Source of the DNA: Mycolicibacterium sp. CBMA 247
Lineage (GTDB): Bacteria; Actinomycetota; Actinomycetes; Mycobacteriales; Mycobacteriaceae
DNA: 64,000 nucleotides
NCBI RefSeq assembly: GCF_009729095.1
Contig: NZ_VTGX01000001.1
Span: forward strand, 1,550,001 to 1,614,000
Direction of reading: 5' to 3'
In this document: positions 28,913 through 36,741 of the stretch, piece by piece
Layout of the letters: every line of letters begins with the position of its first letter
Position numbering within the stretch: position 1 is the first letter of the stretch
Program-made: the position numbers and the translations under genes
The notes under the pieces: generated by a model
What the model saw: the letters and a program-made list of their open reading frames with translations, nothing else
Told to the model about the DNA's origin: nothing
The model's database searches: none

Positions 28913-30595
28913 ATGACAAGCGTCCTGCCCGGGGCCGGGCATGCCACCAAGCCAATTTCGATCTTCGGGCCTGACTTCCCGTTTGAATTCGACAAGTGGA
29001 TCGGCCATCCCGACGGGTTGGGTGAGATACCGGAAGCTGCTCTCGGACAAGAAGTCGCGGTCATCGGCGCGGGAATTGCCGGCATGGTGGCCGCCCATGA
29101 ACTCATGAAACTGGGACTTCGGCCGGTCCTGTATGAATCGGCGCGGATCGGGGGCAGGCTGCGTTCGGAGCGGTTCGACGGTGCACCTGAGGACGTCATC
29201 GCAGAACTGGGCGGTATGCGCTTTCCCTCGTCGTCATTGTCCTTTTTCCACTATGTCGACTTGCTAGGTCTGACCGCCAAGCCGTTCCCCAATCCGCTGA
29301 CACCGGCGGCGGGTAGCACCGTGATCGATATCGAGGGGATGACACATCACGCGCGAGAGGTCGGCGAGTTGCCGGAAATCTTTCAGGAGGTGGCCAGGGC
29401 CTGGTCCGAGGCGCTGGAGGAGGTGAGCTTCACCCCCGTGCAGGACGCGATCCGGGCGCGCGACGCCAAGACGCTCAAGTTGTTATGGAACCAGCTCATC
29501 ACCGAATGGGATGATTGCACCTTCTATGACTTCGTGGCGAGTTCAAAGGCTTTCTCGAAGCTATCTTTTCATCATCGCGAGGTTTTCGGCCAGGTCGGTT
29601 TCGGTACTGGGGGCTGGGATTCGGACTTCCCCAATTCCATGCTGGAAATCCTCAGGGTGGTCATGACGAACTGTGATGAGGACCAGCATCTGATCGTCGG
29701 TGGTGCCGAGCAGGTTCCACGCGGACTGTGGACCCATGCGCCAGATCGGATGCGCCACTGGCCGGCAGGCACCACGCTGGCGAACCTGCACGGCGGTGTT
29801 CCGCAATCGCGGGTCAAGCGGATCGGGCGCGGCCCGCATGGACAGCTGTCGGTGACCGATCAGTGGGGAGTCGCTCGTGACTATCCCGCGGTCTTGGCAA
29901 CATGCCAATCCTGGTTGCTGACCACCGAGATCGACTGTGACGAATCGCTGTTCTCGCAGAAGGTGTGGACCGCACTCGATCGCACCCGGTACATGCAATC
30001 GTCCAAGACCTTCGTCCTGGTTGATCGGCCGTTCTGGAAAGACGTCAATCCGGCGACCGGGCGCGACACCATGAGTATGACGCTCACCGACAGGATGACC
30101 AGGGGCACCTATCTGTTCGACAACGGCGATGACTCGCCTGCGGTGATCTGCTTGACGTACTCATGGATGAGCGATGCGATGAAGATGCTCCCGTACTCCG
30201 CGCAGGAACGTGCGGAGATGGCTATTAAGGCGCTCAAACGCATCTATCCCCAGGTCGACATCAATCAACACATCGTCGGCGAACCGATCTCTGTCTCGTG
30301 GGAGGCAGACCGCAATTTCCTCGGCGCGTTCAAGGGTGCCTTACCCGGGCATTATCGCTACAACCACCGGATGTACTCGCACTTCATGCAGGAGCGTCAC
30401 GCGGACGCACACAAGGGGATATTCCTGGCCGGTGACGATGTCTCGTGGACTCCCGCATGGGCCGAAGGCGCGGTACAGACCGCGCTGAATGCGGTGTGGG
30501 GCATCATGACCCACTTCGGTGGCCGGTCGAGCGCCGAGAACCCCGGCCCGGGTGACGTATTCGCGGAGCTCGGTCCGCTGAGGCTGCCCGAATGA
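28913..30595 (+). CDS. davB: Lysine 2-monooxygenase-like flavoprotein (DavB type)
   Basis: This 560-residue flavin amine monooxygenase resembles, in long blocks, the Pseudomonas putida lysine 2-monooxygenase DavB as I recall it: ISIFGPDFPFEFDKWI at the start, FAD motif VIGAGIAGMVAAHELMKLG (residues 48-66), GFGTGGWDSDFPNSMLEI, FLGAFKGALPGHYRYN and AGDDVSWTPAWAEGAV. DavB oxidatively decarboxylates L-lysine to 5-aminovaleramide with O2. Relatives include tryptophan 2-monooxygenase (IaaM), so substrate needs testing. The adjacent DavA-like amidase, overlapping by 4 bp, strongly supports an amide product. A GAGGAAA ribosome site precedes the ATG. Confidence 0.9.
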   Translation: MTSVLPGAGHATKPISIFGPDFPFEFDKWIGHPDGLGEIPEAALGQEVAVIGAGIAGMVAAHELMKLGLRPVLYESARIGGRLRSERFDGAPEDVIAELGGMRFPSSSLSFFHYVDLLGLTAKPFPNPLTPAAGSTVIDIEGMTHHAREVGELPEIFQEVARAWSEALEEVSFTPVQDAIRARDAKTLKLLWNQLITEWDDCTFYDFVASSKAFSKLSFHHREVFGQVGFGTGGWDSDFPNSMLEILRVVMTNCDEDQHLIVGGAEQVPRGLWTHAPDRMRHWPAGTTLANLHGGVPQSRVKRIGRGPHGQLSVTDQWGVARDYPAVLATCQSWLLTTEIDCDESLFSQKVWTALDRTRYMQSSKTFVLVDRPFWKDVNPATGRDTMSMTLTDRMTRGTYLFDNGDDSPAVICLTYSWMSDAMKMLPYSAQERAEMAIKALKRIYPQVDINQHIVGEPISVSWEADRNFLGAFKGALPGHYRYNHRMYSHFMQERHADAHKGIFLAGDDVSWTPAWAEGAVQTALNAVWGIMTHFGGRSSAENPGPGDVFAELGPLRLPE

Positions 30596-31395
30596 CCGGG
30601 CGCCTTCGGCTGGCCGTGGTCCAGTGCTCATCGATAGCCGCGGATGTGCACGCCAATTTGGCGAGGCTTGCCGAGACCGTCCACGCGGCGGCTGTACGTG
30701 GTGCTCAGCTCGTGGTGTTCCCGGAGATGTATGTCACGGGCTACAACATCGATGAGCGAGACATCAGGGACCTCGCCGAACCGAGCGACGGGCCCGCGAT
30801 GGAGTTCATCAGGCAGGCAGCCCGCGATGCTGCGGTTCATGTGTGCGTCGGGTACCCCGAACGGGGTACTGACGGCAGGATCTACAATTCTGCGCTGATC
30901 TGCGATCCGCAGGGGCGTGTCGTATTGAACTACCGGAAATCCCACTTGTTCGGTCATCGGGAGAAGAAGGTGTTCGCGATACCCGCTAGGCAACTACCGC
31001 TGGTGCAGGTGAATGGCGTCGCTGTCGGGCTGCTGATCTGTTATGACGTGGAGTTCCCGGAGAATGTCCGGGCGCTGGCGATGGCTGGGGCCGATGTCGT
31101 AGTGGTGCCTACGGCCAATATGGAGCCCTTCCGCGCGGTCTGCGAGACCATAGTCCCAGCAAGGGCTTACGAGAACCAGCTGTACGTCGCGTACGCCAAC
31201 TATTGCGGTGATCACGATGGCTTGTCGTACTGCGGGGGTAGTTCGATCATCGACCCGGACGGTACCCGTCTTGCTCATGCCGGCGGTCGGCCGGAACTCT
31301 TGCTGGCCGATCTGGATCAGGAGGCAATCCGCCTGTCCCGGGACCGGCATTGTTACCTCGATGACCGTGTGGATAGGGCGATCTCGGCACTCTGA
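30592..31395 (+). CDS. davA: Nitrilase-superfamily amidase, 5-aminovaleramidase-like (DavA type)
   Basis: This 267-residue carbon-nitrogen hydrolase has the nitrilase-superfamily triad: Glu45 in VVFPEMYVTGYNI, Lys116 in NYRKSHLFG and Cys150 in LLICYDVEFPENV. The overall match to P. putida DavA (5-aminovaleramide to 5-aminovalerate plus ammonia) is good. Its ATG overlaps the DavB-like stop by 4 bp (ATGA), so the two are translationally coupled. The expected 5-aminovalerate aminotransferase (DavT) and glutarate semialdehyde dehydrogenase (DavD) are not in this window, unless the upstream dehydrogenase fills the second role. Confidence 0.88.
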   Translation: MTGRLRLAVVQCSSIAADVHANLARLAETVHAAAVRGAQLVVFPEMYVTGYNIDERDIRDLAEPSDGPAMEFIRQAARDAAVHVCVGYPERGTDGRIYNSALICDPQGRVVLNYRKSHLFGHREKKVFAIPARQLPLVQVNGVAVGLLICYDVEFPENVRALAMAGADVVVVPTANMEPFRAVCETIVPARAYENQLYVAYANYCGDHDGLSYCGGSSIIDPDGTRLAHAGGRPELLLADLDQEAIRLSRDRHCYLDDRVDRAISAL

Positions 31396-31481
31396 TCTGA
31401 GCGCCCAGCCGGAAGAACCAGGGGAAGTCAGGGGCTTCACCGAGCTCAGCATCGACGCGGCCGGCCCGTCGAGATACTTGA

Positions 31482-32174
31482 GTCCGTGCAGCGTCTAGTC
31501 GATGCTGCTGTCGTGCTCGAAGACAGACATCGGGCTCCTCAGGGACCCAAACGCGCCGGCGAGCCGACCCGGCATGTGGAAGGGATCGACACTGCGTCGC
31601 TGCGCTAGCGCACTCCGCGCATGGACTACAGGTGCCAGCCCTGGTCTGCGAAATCGACGGTACGGTGCCGGGTTTGTCGTCCTGTGCGGCCACTGCCGAT
31701 TACGTGGAGTTGACTACGGGCCTATCTAGGCGAATGCACAAAAGGACCTGCGTTGTGGTTGGCGCGGGCCGGGCGGTCGAACGTGTGGGCGAAATTGATC
31801 GGACGTTGCGTGAGGCCCAGCATGTTGGCCGACGACGATCGCTTGCGGCTGTTCGTCGCAAGAGAACTGGGTTCACTCAAAGAGCATGACGCCACGCAGA
31901 ACACCGATCTGGTGGACAGCGTGCGGGCACTCGTCCGTCATCCGTGGAGCAAGTCGGACGCGGCGGCTGAGCTGCACATGTCACGTTCGGCGTACTACGA
32001 CCGCCTTGCACCCATCTCTCAGGTACTCACGGTCGACTCGGTGATGCCGACATCCTCGTCTCTCTGAACGTCGCTGTGGTCGCCGCAGACTTGCTCCACG
32101 GTGACCACCGCATATCAACCGACCAACGCAACTTTGTCCAGACCAGGCTCATGGCCTCGGGCGGGGTAGATTAG
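31482..32174 (+). pseudogene. Broken PucR-family regulator
   Basis: Pieces of one PucR-type regulator appear in shifting frames. An N-terminal trace (ESVQRLVDAAVVLEDRHR from about 31,482) is followed by LRRCASALRAWTTGASPG and CGHCRLRGVDYG in another frame (to 31,729), then VVVGAGRAVERVGEIDRT (31,757-31,830) in a third. The segment DDDRLRLFVARELGSLKEHD and the HTH part AAELHMSRSAYYDRL follow in the next frame (to about 32,036), and DADILVSLNVAVVAADLL runs to a TAG at 32,172-32,174 after another shift. At least three frameshifts and internal stops make it non-functional. Its start is approximate. It may once have regulated the adjoining davBA-type genes. Confidence 0.8.
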
Positions 32175-32343
32175 GACGCCGATCCGTCCTGATGGCCGTT
32201 GCCCCTTGCCGCACGGGCGAGAAGCGTTTGCCCCGTGATCCTGAGATGACATCGGTACGCCAGCCGTGTAACCCCCCGGCCAGACGCAGATATCCGTCAA
32301 ATCTCGGGGCAGTCTTGGGGAACGGTTGCGTCTACTCGGCAGA
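32175..32343. other. Spacer between the PucR remnant and the ECF sigma gene
   Basis: No further coding or RNA feature is recognisable. It should contain the promoter of the sigma-factor gene at 32344. Confidence 0.4.
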
Positions 32344-33600
32344 ATGGGTGAGGTGCCCACAACCGCTGCCGACATGCAGAAGACGCTTGATGCGGTCTGG
32401 CGGATGGAGGCGGCCAAGATCCTGGCCACGCTGACCCGCACCGTCGGCGACGTCGGCCTCGCCGAGGACCTCGCCTCCGACGCACTGCTCGACGCGCTCA
32501 CGCAATGGCCGCAGAGCGGCGTGCCGCGTAATCCCGGCGCCTGGCTGACCACGGTCGCCAAACGTAAGGCCATCGATCACTGGCGCCGCGCGGAGAACCT
32601 CGACGCCAAATACGCGGTGCTGGCCCGCGATCTGGCCGACCACGTCGATGAGGCGTGGGATCCCGACCATATCGACGACGATGTGCTGCGGCTGATCTTC
32701 ATCGCCGCCCACCCGGTGTTGTCCCGCGAGGCCCAGATCGCGCTGACGCTGCGCATGGTCGGCGGGTTGAGCACCGACGAGATCGCCCGGGCCTTCCTGA
32801 TCTCGACAGCCACCGCGGCCGCCCGCATTACCCGGGCCAAAAAGACTCTGGCTCAGGCCAATCCGCCCTTTGAGGTGCCGCCCCGCGACGAGTATCCGCA
32901 GCGGCTGTCGGCGGTGCTGTCGGTCATCTACCTGATCTACAACGAGGGCTACTCGGCGTCCTTCGGGCAACACTGGATTCGTGACGAATTATGCGCCGAG
33001 GCATTGCGATTGGGCCGCGTACTGGCCGCACTGGTGCCCGGCGAACCCGAGATCCACGGGCTACTGGCCCTGATGGAGTTCCAGTCCTCACGCTTCGCGG
33101 CCCGCACCGACGCCGAGGGCCGGCCCATCCTCTTGGAGGATCAGAACCGCGCCCGCTGGGACCGCACACAGATCCAGCGCGGCATCGCTGCCCTGCAGCA
33201 CTCCAGTGCCGCACGCCGACAACGGGGTTGGGGCCCGTATGCGCTGCAGGCCGCGCTCGCCGAATGCCACGCGGTGGCCCCGACAGCCGCCGATACCGAC
33301 TGGGCGCGCATCGTCGCGCTGTACGACGCGCTGCTGCAGATCGCGCCCTCCCCCGTGGTGCAACTCAACCGGGCGGTGGCGGTCGCGATGCGCTCGGGCC
33401 CGCAGGAGGCGCTGACGATCGTCGACGGCATCGAGGGCCTGGACGGCTCGTATCTGCTGCCCAGTGTGCGCGGCGAACTGTTGTCCCGGCTGGGCCGACA
33501 TGCCGAGGCTGCCGAGCAGTTCCGTCGGGCCGCGACATTGACCGACAACGAACGCGAACGGGACGTGTTGGCCGACAAGGCAACCCGTGAACGTAGCTGA
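32344..33600 (+). CDS. ECF42-type RNA polymerase sigma factor (DUF6596 C-terminus)
   Basis: This 418-residue sigma factor is much longer than ordinary ECFs. Region 2 contains VGLAEDLASDALLDALTQWP and GAWLTTVAKRKAIDHWRR, and region 4 contains LTLRMVGGLSTDEIARAFL and ATAAARITRAKKTL. A C-terminal extension of about 230 residues (DUF6596/TPR-like, with IYLIYNEGYSAS and LNRAVAVAMRSGP) is typical of the ECF42 group, where the extension is thought to control activity in place of a membrane anti-sigma factor. ATG 32344 or GTG 32353 may start it. The family's usual partner, a YCII/DGPF gene, lies 12 kb upstream. Confidence 0.9.
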   Translation: MGEVPTTAADMQKTLDAVWRMEAAKILATLTRTVGDVGLAEDLASDALLDALTQWPQSGVPRNPGAWLTTVAKRKAIDHWRRAENLDAKYAVLARDLADHVDEAWDPDHIDDDVLRLIFIAAHPVLSREAQIALTLRMVGGLSTDEIARAFLISTATAAARITRAKKTLAQANPPFEVPPRDEYPQRLSAVLSVIYLIYNEGYSASFGQHWIRDELCAEALRLGRVLAALVPGEPEIHGLLALMEFQSSRFAARTDAEGRPILLEDQNRARWDRTQIQRGIAALQHSSAARRQRGWGPYALQAALAECHAVAPTAADTDWARIVALYDALLQIAPSPVVQLNRAVAVAMRSGPQEALTIVDGIEGLDGSYLLPSVRGELLSRLGRHAEAAEQFRRAATLTDNERERDVLADKATRERS

Positions 33601-33622
33601 TATCGGCCGGCGTCGTGGCACG

Positions 33623-34312
33623 ATGGCGGACATGGTGTCGGCAGCGTTGTTCGACTTCTCCGGGACCCTGTTTCGCCTTGAGGAACAGGACAGCTGGTTT
33701 GCCGGGATGGCCGTCGACGAACGCGAGGTCGACGGGCAGGTGCAGGCCGAGGTGATGCGCCGGCTCACCGCCCCGACCGGACGGTCCGTGGCGATGACCG
33801 ACGAGCAATACCGGGCCTGGATCGACCGCGACCTGGCGCCGCAACTGCACCGTGAGGCCTATCTGCATGTGCTGCGGGAATCCGGGCTGGCCGACCACCA
33901 CGCCCGATCGCTGTACAACCGGGTGATCGATCCGGCCAGCTGGACCGCCTACCCCGACACCGCCCAGGTGCTCAAGAGCCTGAAAGCACAAGAGATCCGG
34001 ACGGCCGTGGTGTCGAACATCGCGTTCGATGTGCGTCCGGCGTTCGCGGCGATCGGTGCGGCCGAGCACGTCGACGAGTTCGTGCTGTCCTTCGAAGTGG
34101 GTGTGGTCAAGCCCGACCCGGCGATCTTCACCACGGCGCTGCAGCGCCTGGGTGTGCCGGCTCAGGACGCGGTGATGGTCGGCGACAGCGAGGAGGCCGA
34201 CGGCGGCGCCCGCGCGGTGGGCTGCCGGTTCGCGCTGGTCGACCCGTTACCCACCGCCGAGCGGCCCGACGGACTGATCACGGCCCTGCACGGTGTCGGT
34301 ATCCGCGCCTAG
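33623..34312 (+). CDS. HAD-superfamily protein with altered motif I
   Basis: This 229-residue HAD-like protein begins MADMVSAALFDFSGTLFRLEE. Motif I is DFSGT: the nucleophile Asp11 is kept, but the second Asp, the usual acid/base of phosphatases, is Ser13. Motif II Ser is in VVSNIAF, the motif III Lys in GVVKPDPAIF, and motif IV acidic residues in MVGDSEEADGG. The altered motif I is reminiscent of non-phosphatase HADs (phosphonatases have Ala, dehalogenases Tyr there), so the reaction is uncertain. A GTG at 33587 overlapping the sigma gene is another possible start. Confidence 0.82.
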   Translation: MADMVSAALFDFSGTLFRLEEQDSWFAGMAVDEREVDGQVQAEVMRRLTAPTGRSVAMTDEQYRAWIDRDLAPQLHREAYLHVLRESGLADHHARSLYNRVIDPASWTAYPDTAQVLKSLKAQEIRTAVVSNIAFDVRPAFAAIGAAEHVDEFVLSFEVGVVKPDPAIFTTALQRLGVPAQDAVMVGDSEEADGGARAVGCRFALVDPLPTAERPDGLITALHGVGIRA

Positions 34313-34321
34313 GGTGGGCTC

Positions 34322-34771
34322 ATGGCTGTCGACCGCATCCGGCCACCGTGGTGGCTGAAGTACGTCAACAAGGTGATGATCACCGTGTCGAAGCTCGGCC
34401 TCATCGGTGACACGGGGCCCGTGGTGCTGACCGTGCTGGGCCGCAAGACCGGCAAGCCACGGTCGACACCGGTCACCCCGATGACCGTCGACGGTCACCG
34501 CTACATCGTCGGCGGGCTGCCGGGGGCCGACTGGGCGGCCAACGCCCGGGCCGCTGGTGAGGCCACCGTGCACCAGGGCCGTCGCGACCTACGGGTGCGC
34601 ATGGTGGAGATCCCGGTCGAACAGGCCCGGCCGCTGTTGCGTCAGTTCCCCATCCTGGTTCCGACCGGTGTGGGTTTCATGCGCAATGTCGGACTGGTCA
34701 CCGGGCCCAATCCCGACGAGTTCGAGGCCCTGGCCGGACGCTGCCCGGTGTTCCGGCTGGACCCGATCTAG
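34322..34771 (+). CDS. Ddn-like F420-dependent nitroreductase family protein
   Basis: This 149-residue split-barrel protein resembles the deazaflavin-dependent nitroreductase (Ddn) family: VVLTVLGRKTGKPRSTPVTP (residues 34-53) and GGLPGADWAANARAAGEATV are hallmark blocks. Mycobacterial members use coenzyme F420 to reduce quinones and nitro compounds. It lies 9 bp after the HAD gene, likely in the same transcript. An F420-dependent quinone reductase would fit the menaquinone surroundings, but that is inference. Confidence 0.85.
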   Translation: MAVDRIRPPWWLKYVNKVMITVSKLGLIGDTGPVVLTVLGRKTGKPRSTPVTPMTVDGHRYIVGGLPGADWAANARAAGEATVHQGRRDLRVRMVEIPVEQARPLLRQFPILVPTGVGFMRNVGLVTGPNPDEFEALAGRCPVFRLDPI

Positions 34772-34777
34772 CCGGCG

Positions 34778-35056
34778 TCAGCTCTGATGCGGGGCTTCCT
34801 TGATCTTGGAGTCCTGCTTGCCCACCGTCTGGCAGAAGGTCTGCACCGCCAACCGGGTTCCGGTGATCTCCAACTGGGCCGCATCAGCCCCCTTCTCATC
34901 CTTGAGCATCTTGGCCACCGCTTCGTTCTGCGTCTTCTCGTCCTGCCCGATGAAGTCCTTGCACTTGGTGTCTCCACCGGTGATCGCGGGTGAGCATCCG
35001 ACGAGCACCAGGCCCGTAACCAACCCCGAGAACACCACACTCGCCGATCGCTTCAT
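34778..35056 (-). CDS. Small secreted lipoprotein of unknown function
   Basis: This 92-residue protein has a lipoprotein signal peptide (MKRSASVVFSGLVTGLVLVGC, lipobox LVGC, Cys21). The short mature domain contains TKCKDFIGQDEKTQNEAVAKML and LAVQTFCQTVGKQD, so two further cysteines could form a disulfide. The pattern (Cys, then D-x-x-x-Q-x-x-x-V, then a distal Cys) faintly recalls HdeA-like acid-stress chaperones, but I cannot confirm this. It ends 7 bp from the convergent Ddn-like gene and is divergent from menB, 110 bp away. Confidence 0.8.
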   Translation of the reverse strand: MKRSASVVFSGLVTGLVLVGCSPAITGGDTKCKDFIGQDEKTQNEAVAKMLKDEKGADAAQLEITGTRLAVQTFCQTVGKQDSKIKEAPHQS

Positions 35057-35166
35057 CGCGGCCTCCCCTCGTCTGGTGGTGCGCGGTACGCACCATCGCG
35101 CCGGGTTTCGTACCCCGCGGCGGTACCTGTGAAACCTCTGGGCGCCGTCGCTCTACAGTCGAGCAC

Positions 35167-36084
35167 GTGAGTGCAGACAACCCGTTCGACCCGACAGTCT
35201 GGGAGCCGGTACCCGGCTTCGACGATCTGACCGACATCACCTACCACCGGCATGTCGCCGACGGCACCCGGCAGCCGACAGTGCGGATCGCATTCGACCG
35301 GCCCGAGGTGCGCAACGCCTTCCGGCCGCACACCGTCGATGAGCTGTACCGCGTCCTCGACCATGCCCGGATGTCGCCCGACGTCGGCGTGGTGCTGCTG
35401 ACCGGCAACGGCCCGTCGGCCAAGGACGGCGGCTGGGCCTTCTGCTCCGGCGGGGACCAACGCATCCGCGGCCGCTCCGGCTACCAGTACGCGGCGGGAG
35501 AAACGGCGGAGACCGTGGATCCAGCACGGGCCGGGCGTCTGCACATCCTTGAGGTGCAGCGGCTCATCCGGTTCATGCCGAAGGTGGTGATCTGCCTGGT
35601 CAACGGTTGGGCAGCCGGAGGCGGACACAGCCTGCACGTCACCTGCGACCTCACCCTGGCCAGCCGCCAGCACGCCCGGTTCAAGCAGACCGACGCCGAC
35701 GTCGGCAGCTTCGACGGCGGGTTCGGCAGCGCCTATCTGGCCCGCCAGACCGGGCAGAAGTTCGCCCGCGAAATCTTCTTCCTGGGCCGCGCGTACGACG
35801 CCCAGACCATGTATCAGATGGGCGCGGTCAACGACGTCGTCGACCACGCCGAACTGGAGTCCGTCGGCTTGCAGTGGGCCGCCGAGATCAACGGCAAGTC
35901 GCCCCAGGCCATCCGGATGCTCAAGTTCTCGTTCAACCTGATCGATGACGGCCTGGTGGGCCAGCAGGTGTTCGCCGGAGAGGCCACCCGGTTGGCCTAC
36001 ATGACCGATGAGGCGGTCGAAGGCCGCGACGCCTTCCTGCAGAAGCGCGATCCGGATTGGAGTGGGTTCCCGCGCTATTTCTGA
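35167..36084 (+). CDS. menB: 1,4-Dihydroxy-2-naphthoyl-CoA synthase MenB
   Basis: This 305-residue crotonase-fold enzyme closes the second ring of menaquinone from o-succinylbenzoyl-CoA. Hallmarks are FDRPEVRNAFRPHTVDEL (near residue 40), GGWAFCSGGDQRIRGRSGY, the oxyanion-hole region VNGWAAGGGHSLH, and the catalytic-Asp segment FKQTDADVGSFDGGFGSAYLA. The GTG at 35167 is the start. It matches M. tuberculosis Rv0548c (314 residues). Its TGA is directly followed by a 66-bp palindrome separating it from the convergent PNPOx-like gene. Confidence 0.95.
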   Translation: MSADNPFDPTVWEPVPGFDDLTDITYHRHVADGTRQPTVRIAFDRPEVRNAFRPHTVDELYRVLDHARMSPDVGVVLLTGNGPSAKDGGWAFCSGGDQRIRGRSGYQYAAGETAETVDPARAGRLHILEVQRLIRFMPKVVICLVNGWAAGGGHSLHVTCDLTLASRQHARFKQTDADVGSFDGGFGSAYLARQTGQKFAREIFFLGRAYDAQTMYQMGAVNDVVDHAELESVGLQWAAEINGKSPQAIRMLKFSFNLIDDGLVGQQVFAGEATRLAYMTDEAVEGRDAFLQKRDPDWSGFPRYF

Positions 36085-36149
36085 GCGCGAGCAGACGCAA
36101 AGGTGCCCTAAATCCGACGATTTGGGGCACCTTTGCGTCTGCTCGCGCT
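36084..36149. terminator. Palindromic repeat, copy 2, at the menB convergent junction
   Basis: Arms of 31 bases (36084-36114 and 36119-36149) match at 30 of 31 positions around a 4-base loop CGAC. The outer arm GCGAGCAGACGC is shared with the 6027-6084 element. It reaches from the last base of the menB stop into the stop codon of the convergent gene, so it fits a bidirectional terminator. Confidence 0.8.
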
Positions 36150-36642
36150 AGAACCGGAATGTGGTCTGCCCGTGCGGTGACTTCGCGAACGTGATCACCT
36201 TGGCCGGGGTGACCTGGAAGACGATCGCAGCCTCGCCCTGGGGGTCGAAAACCTCATCGTCGCAATCGAAATCCCAGTCGTCGCCGTACTTGGTCCGGTA
36301 GGCATCAGCGAGCACGGTGAGCCGGTCACGTCCGGTGACGCGCGCCGCCGTGCCCTCGACCACGACGTCGAGACCCGCATTCCACGTGTTGATTCCGGTC
36401 GTGACGACGACGGCTTCCCCGGTCTGCAGGTTGCGCGCCTTCTGTTCGGTGGACCCGGTGCAGAACGCGAACGCACCGTCGGTCCACACCCCCACCAACG
36501 GTGTGACGTGCGGACGCCCGTCGCCGCGCACGGTGGTGAGCCAGTACAGCCCGGCGGCGTCGAGGGCGCCCGCGGCGGTGCGCCAACTGGTCGGTTCGGT
36601 GGCCTCGCTGAAGCGCTGGTCGAGCTTGCCGGTGATCGTCAT
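36148..36642 (-). CDS. Pyridoxamine 5'-phosphate oxidase-fold protein
   Basis: This 164-residue split-barrel flavin-binding protein shows YWLTTVRGDGRPHVTPLVGVW (residues 33-53), FCTGSTEQKARNLQTG and VVVEGTAARVTG, typical of the PNPOx-like family that binds FMN or F420. It is probably an F420- or FMN-dependent reductase or a cofactor carrier rather than a vitamin B6 enzyme. It ends within the palindrome after menB. Its start at 36642 is about 100 bp from the divergent SDR gene. Confidence 0.85.
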   Translation of the reverse strand: MTITGKLDQRFSEATEPTSWRTAAGALDAAGLYWLTTVRGDGRPHVTPLVGVWTDGAFAFCTGSTEQKARNLQTGEAVVVTTGINTWNAGLDVVVEGTAARVTGRDRLTVLADAYRTKYGDDWDFDCDDEVFDPQGEAAIVFQVTPAKVITFAKSPHGQTTFRF

Positions 36643-36741
36643 ACCAGTACCGACTGTCGCGAGCCGGCTGACTCATCGCGACCGCGTCAGTAGCCCTGAC
36701 GCGCGTCCGGCCCCGAACGCTAGGCCACCTAAACTCGGCGC

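Noticed and set aside
22267-32343. The catabolic island as a classical mobile element
   Set aside because: No integrase, transposase, tRNA or flanking direct repeats were seen at either edge, so the mechanism of acquisition cannot be claimed.
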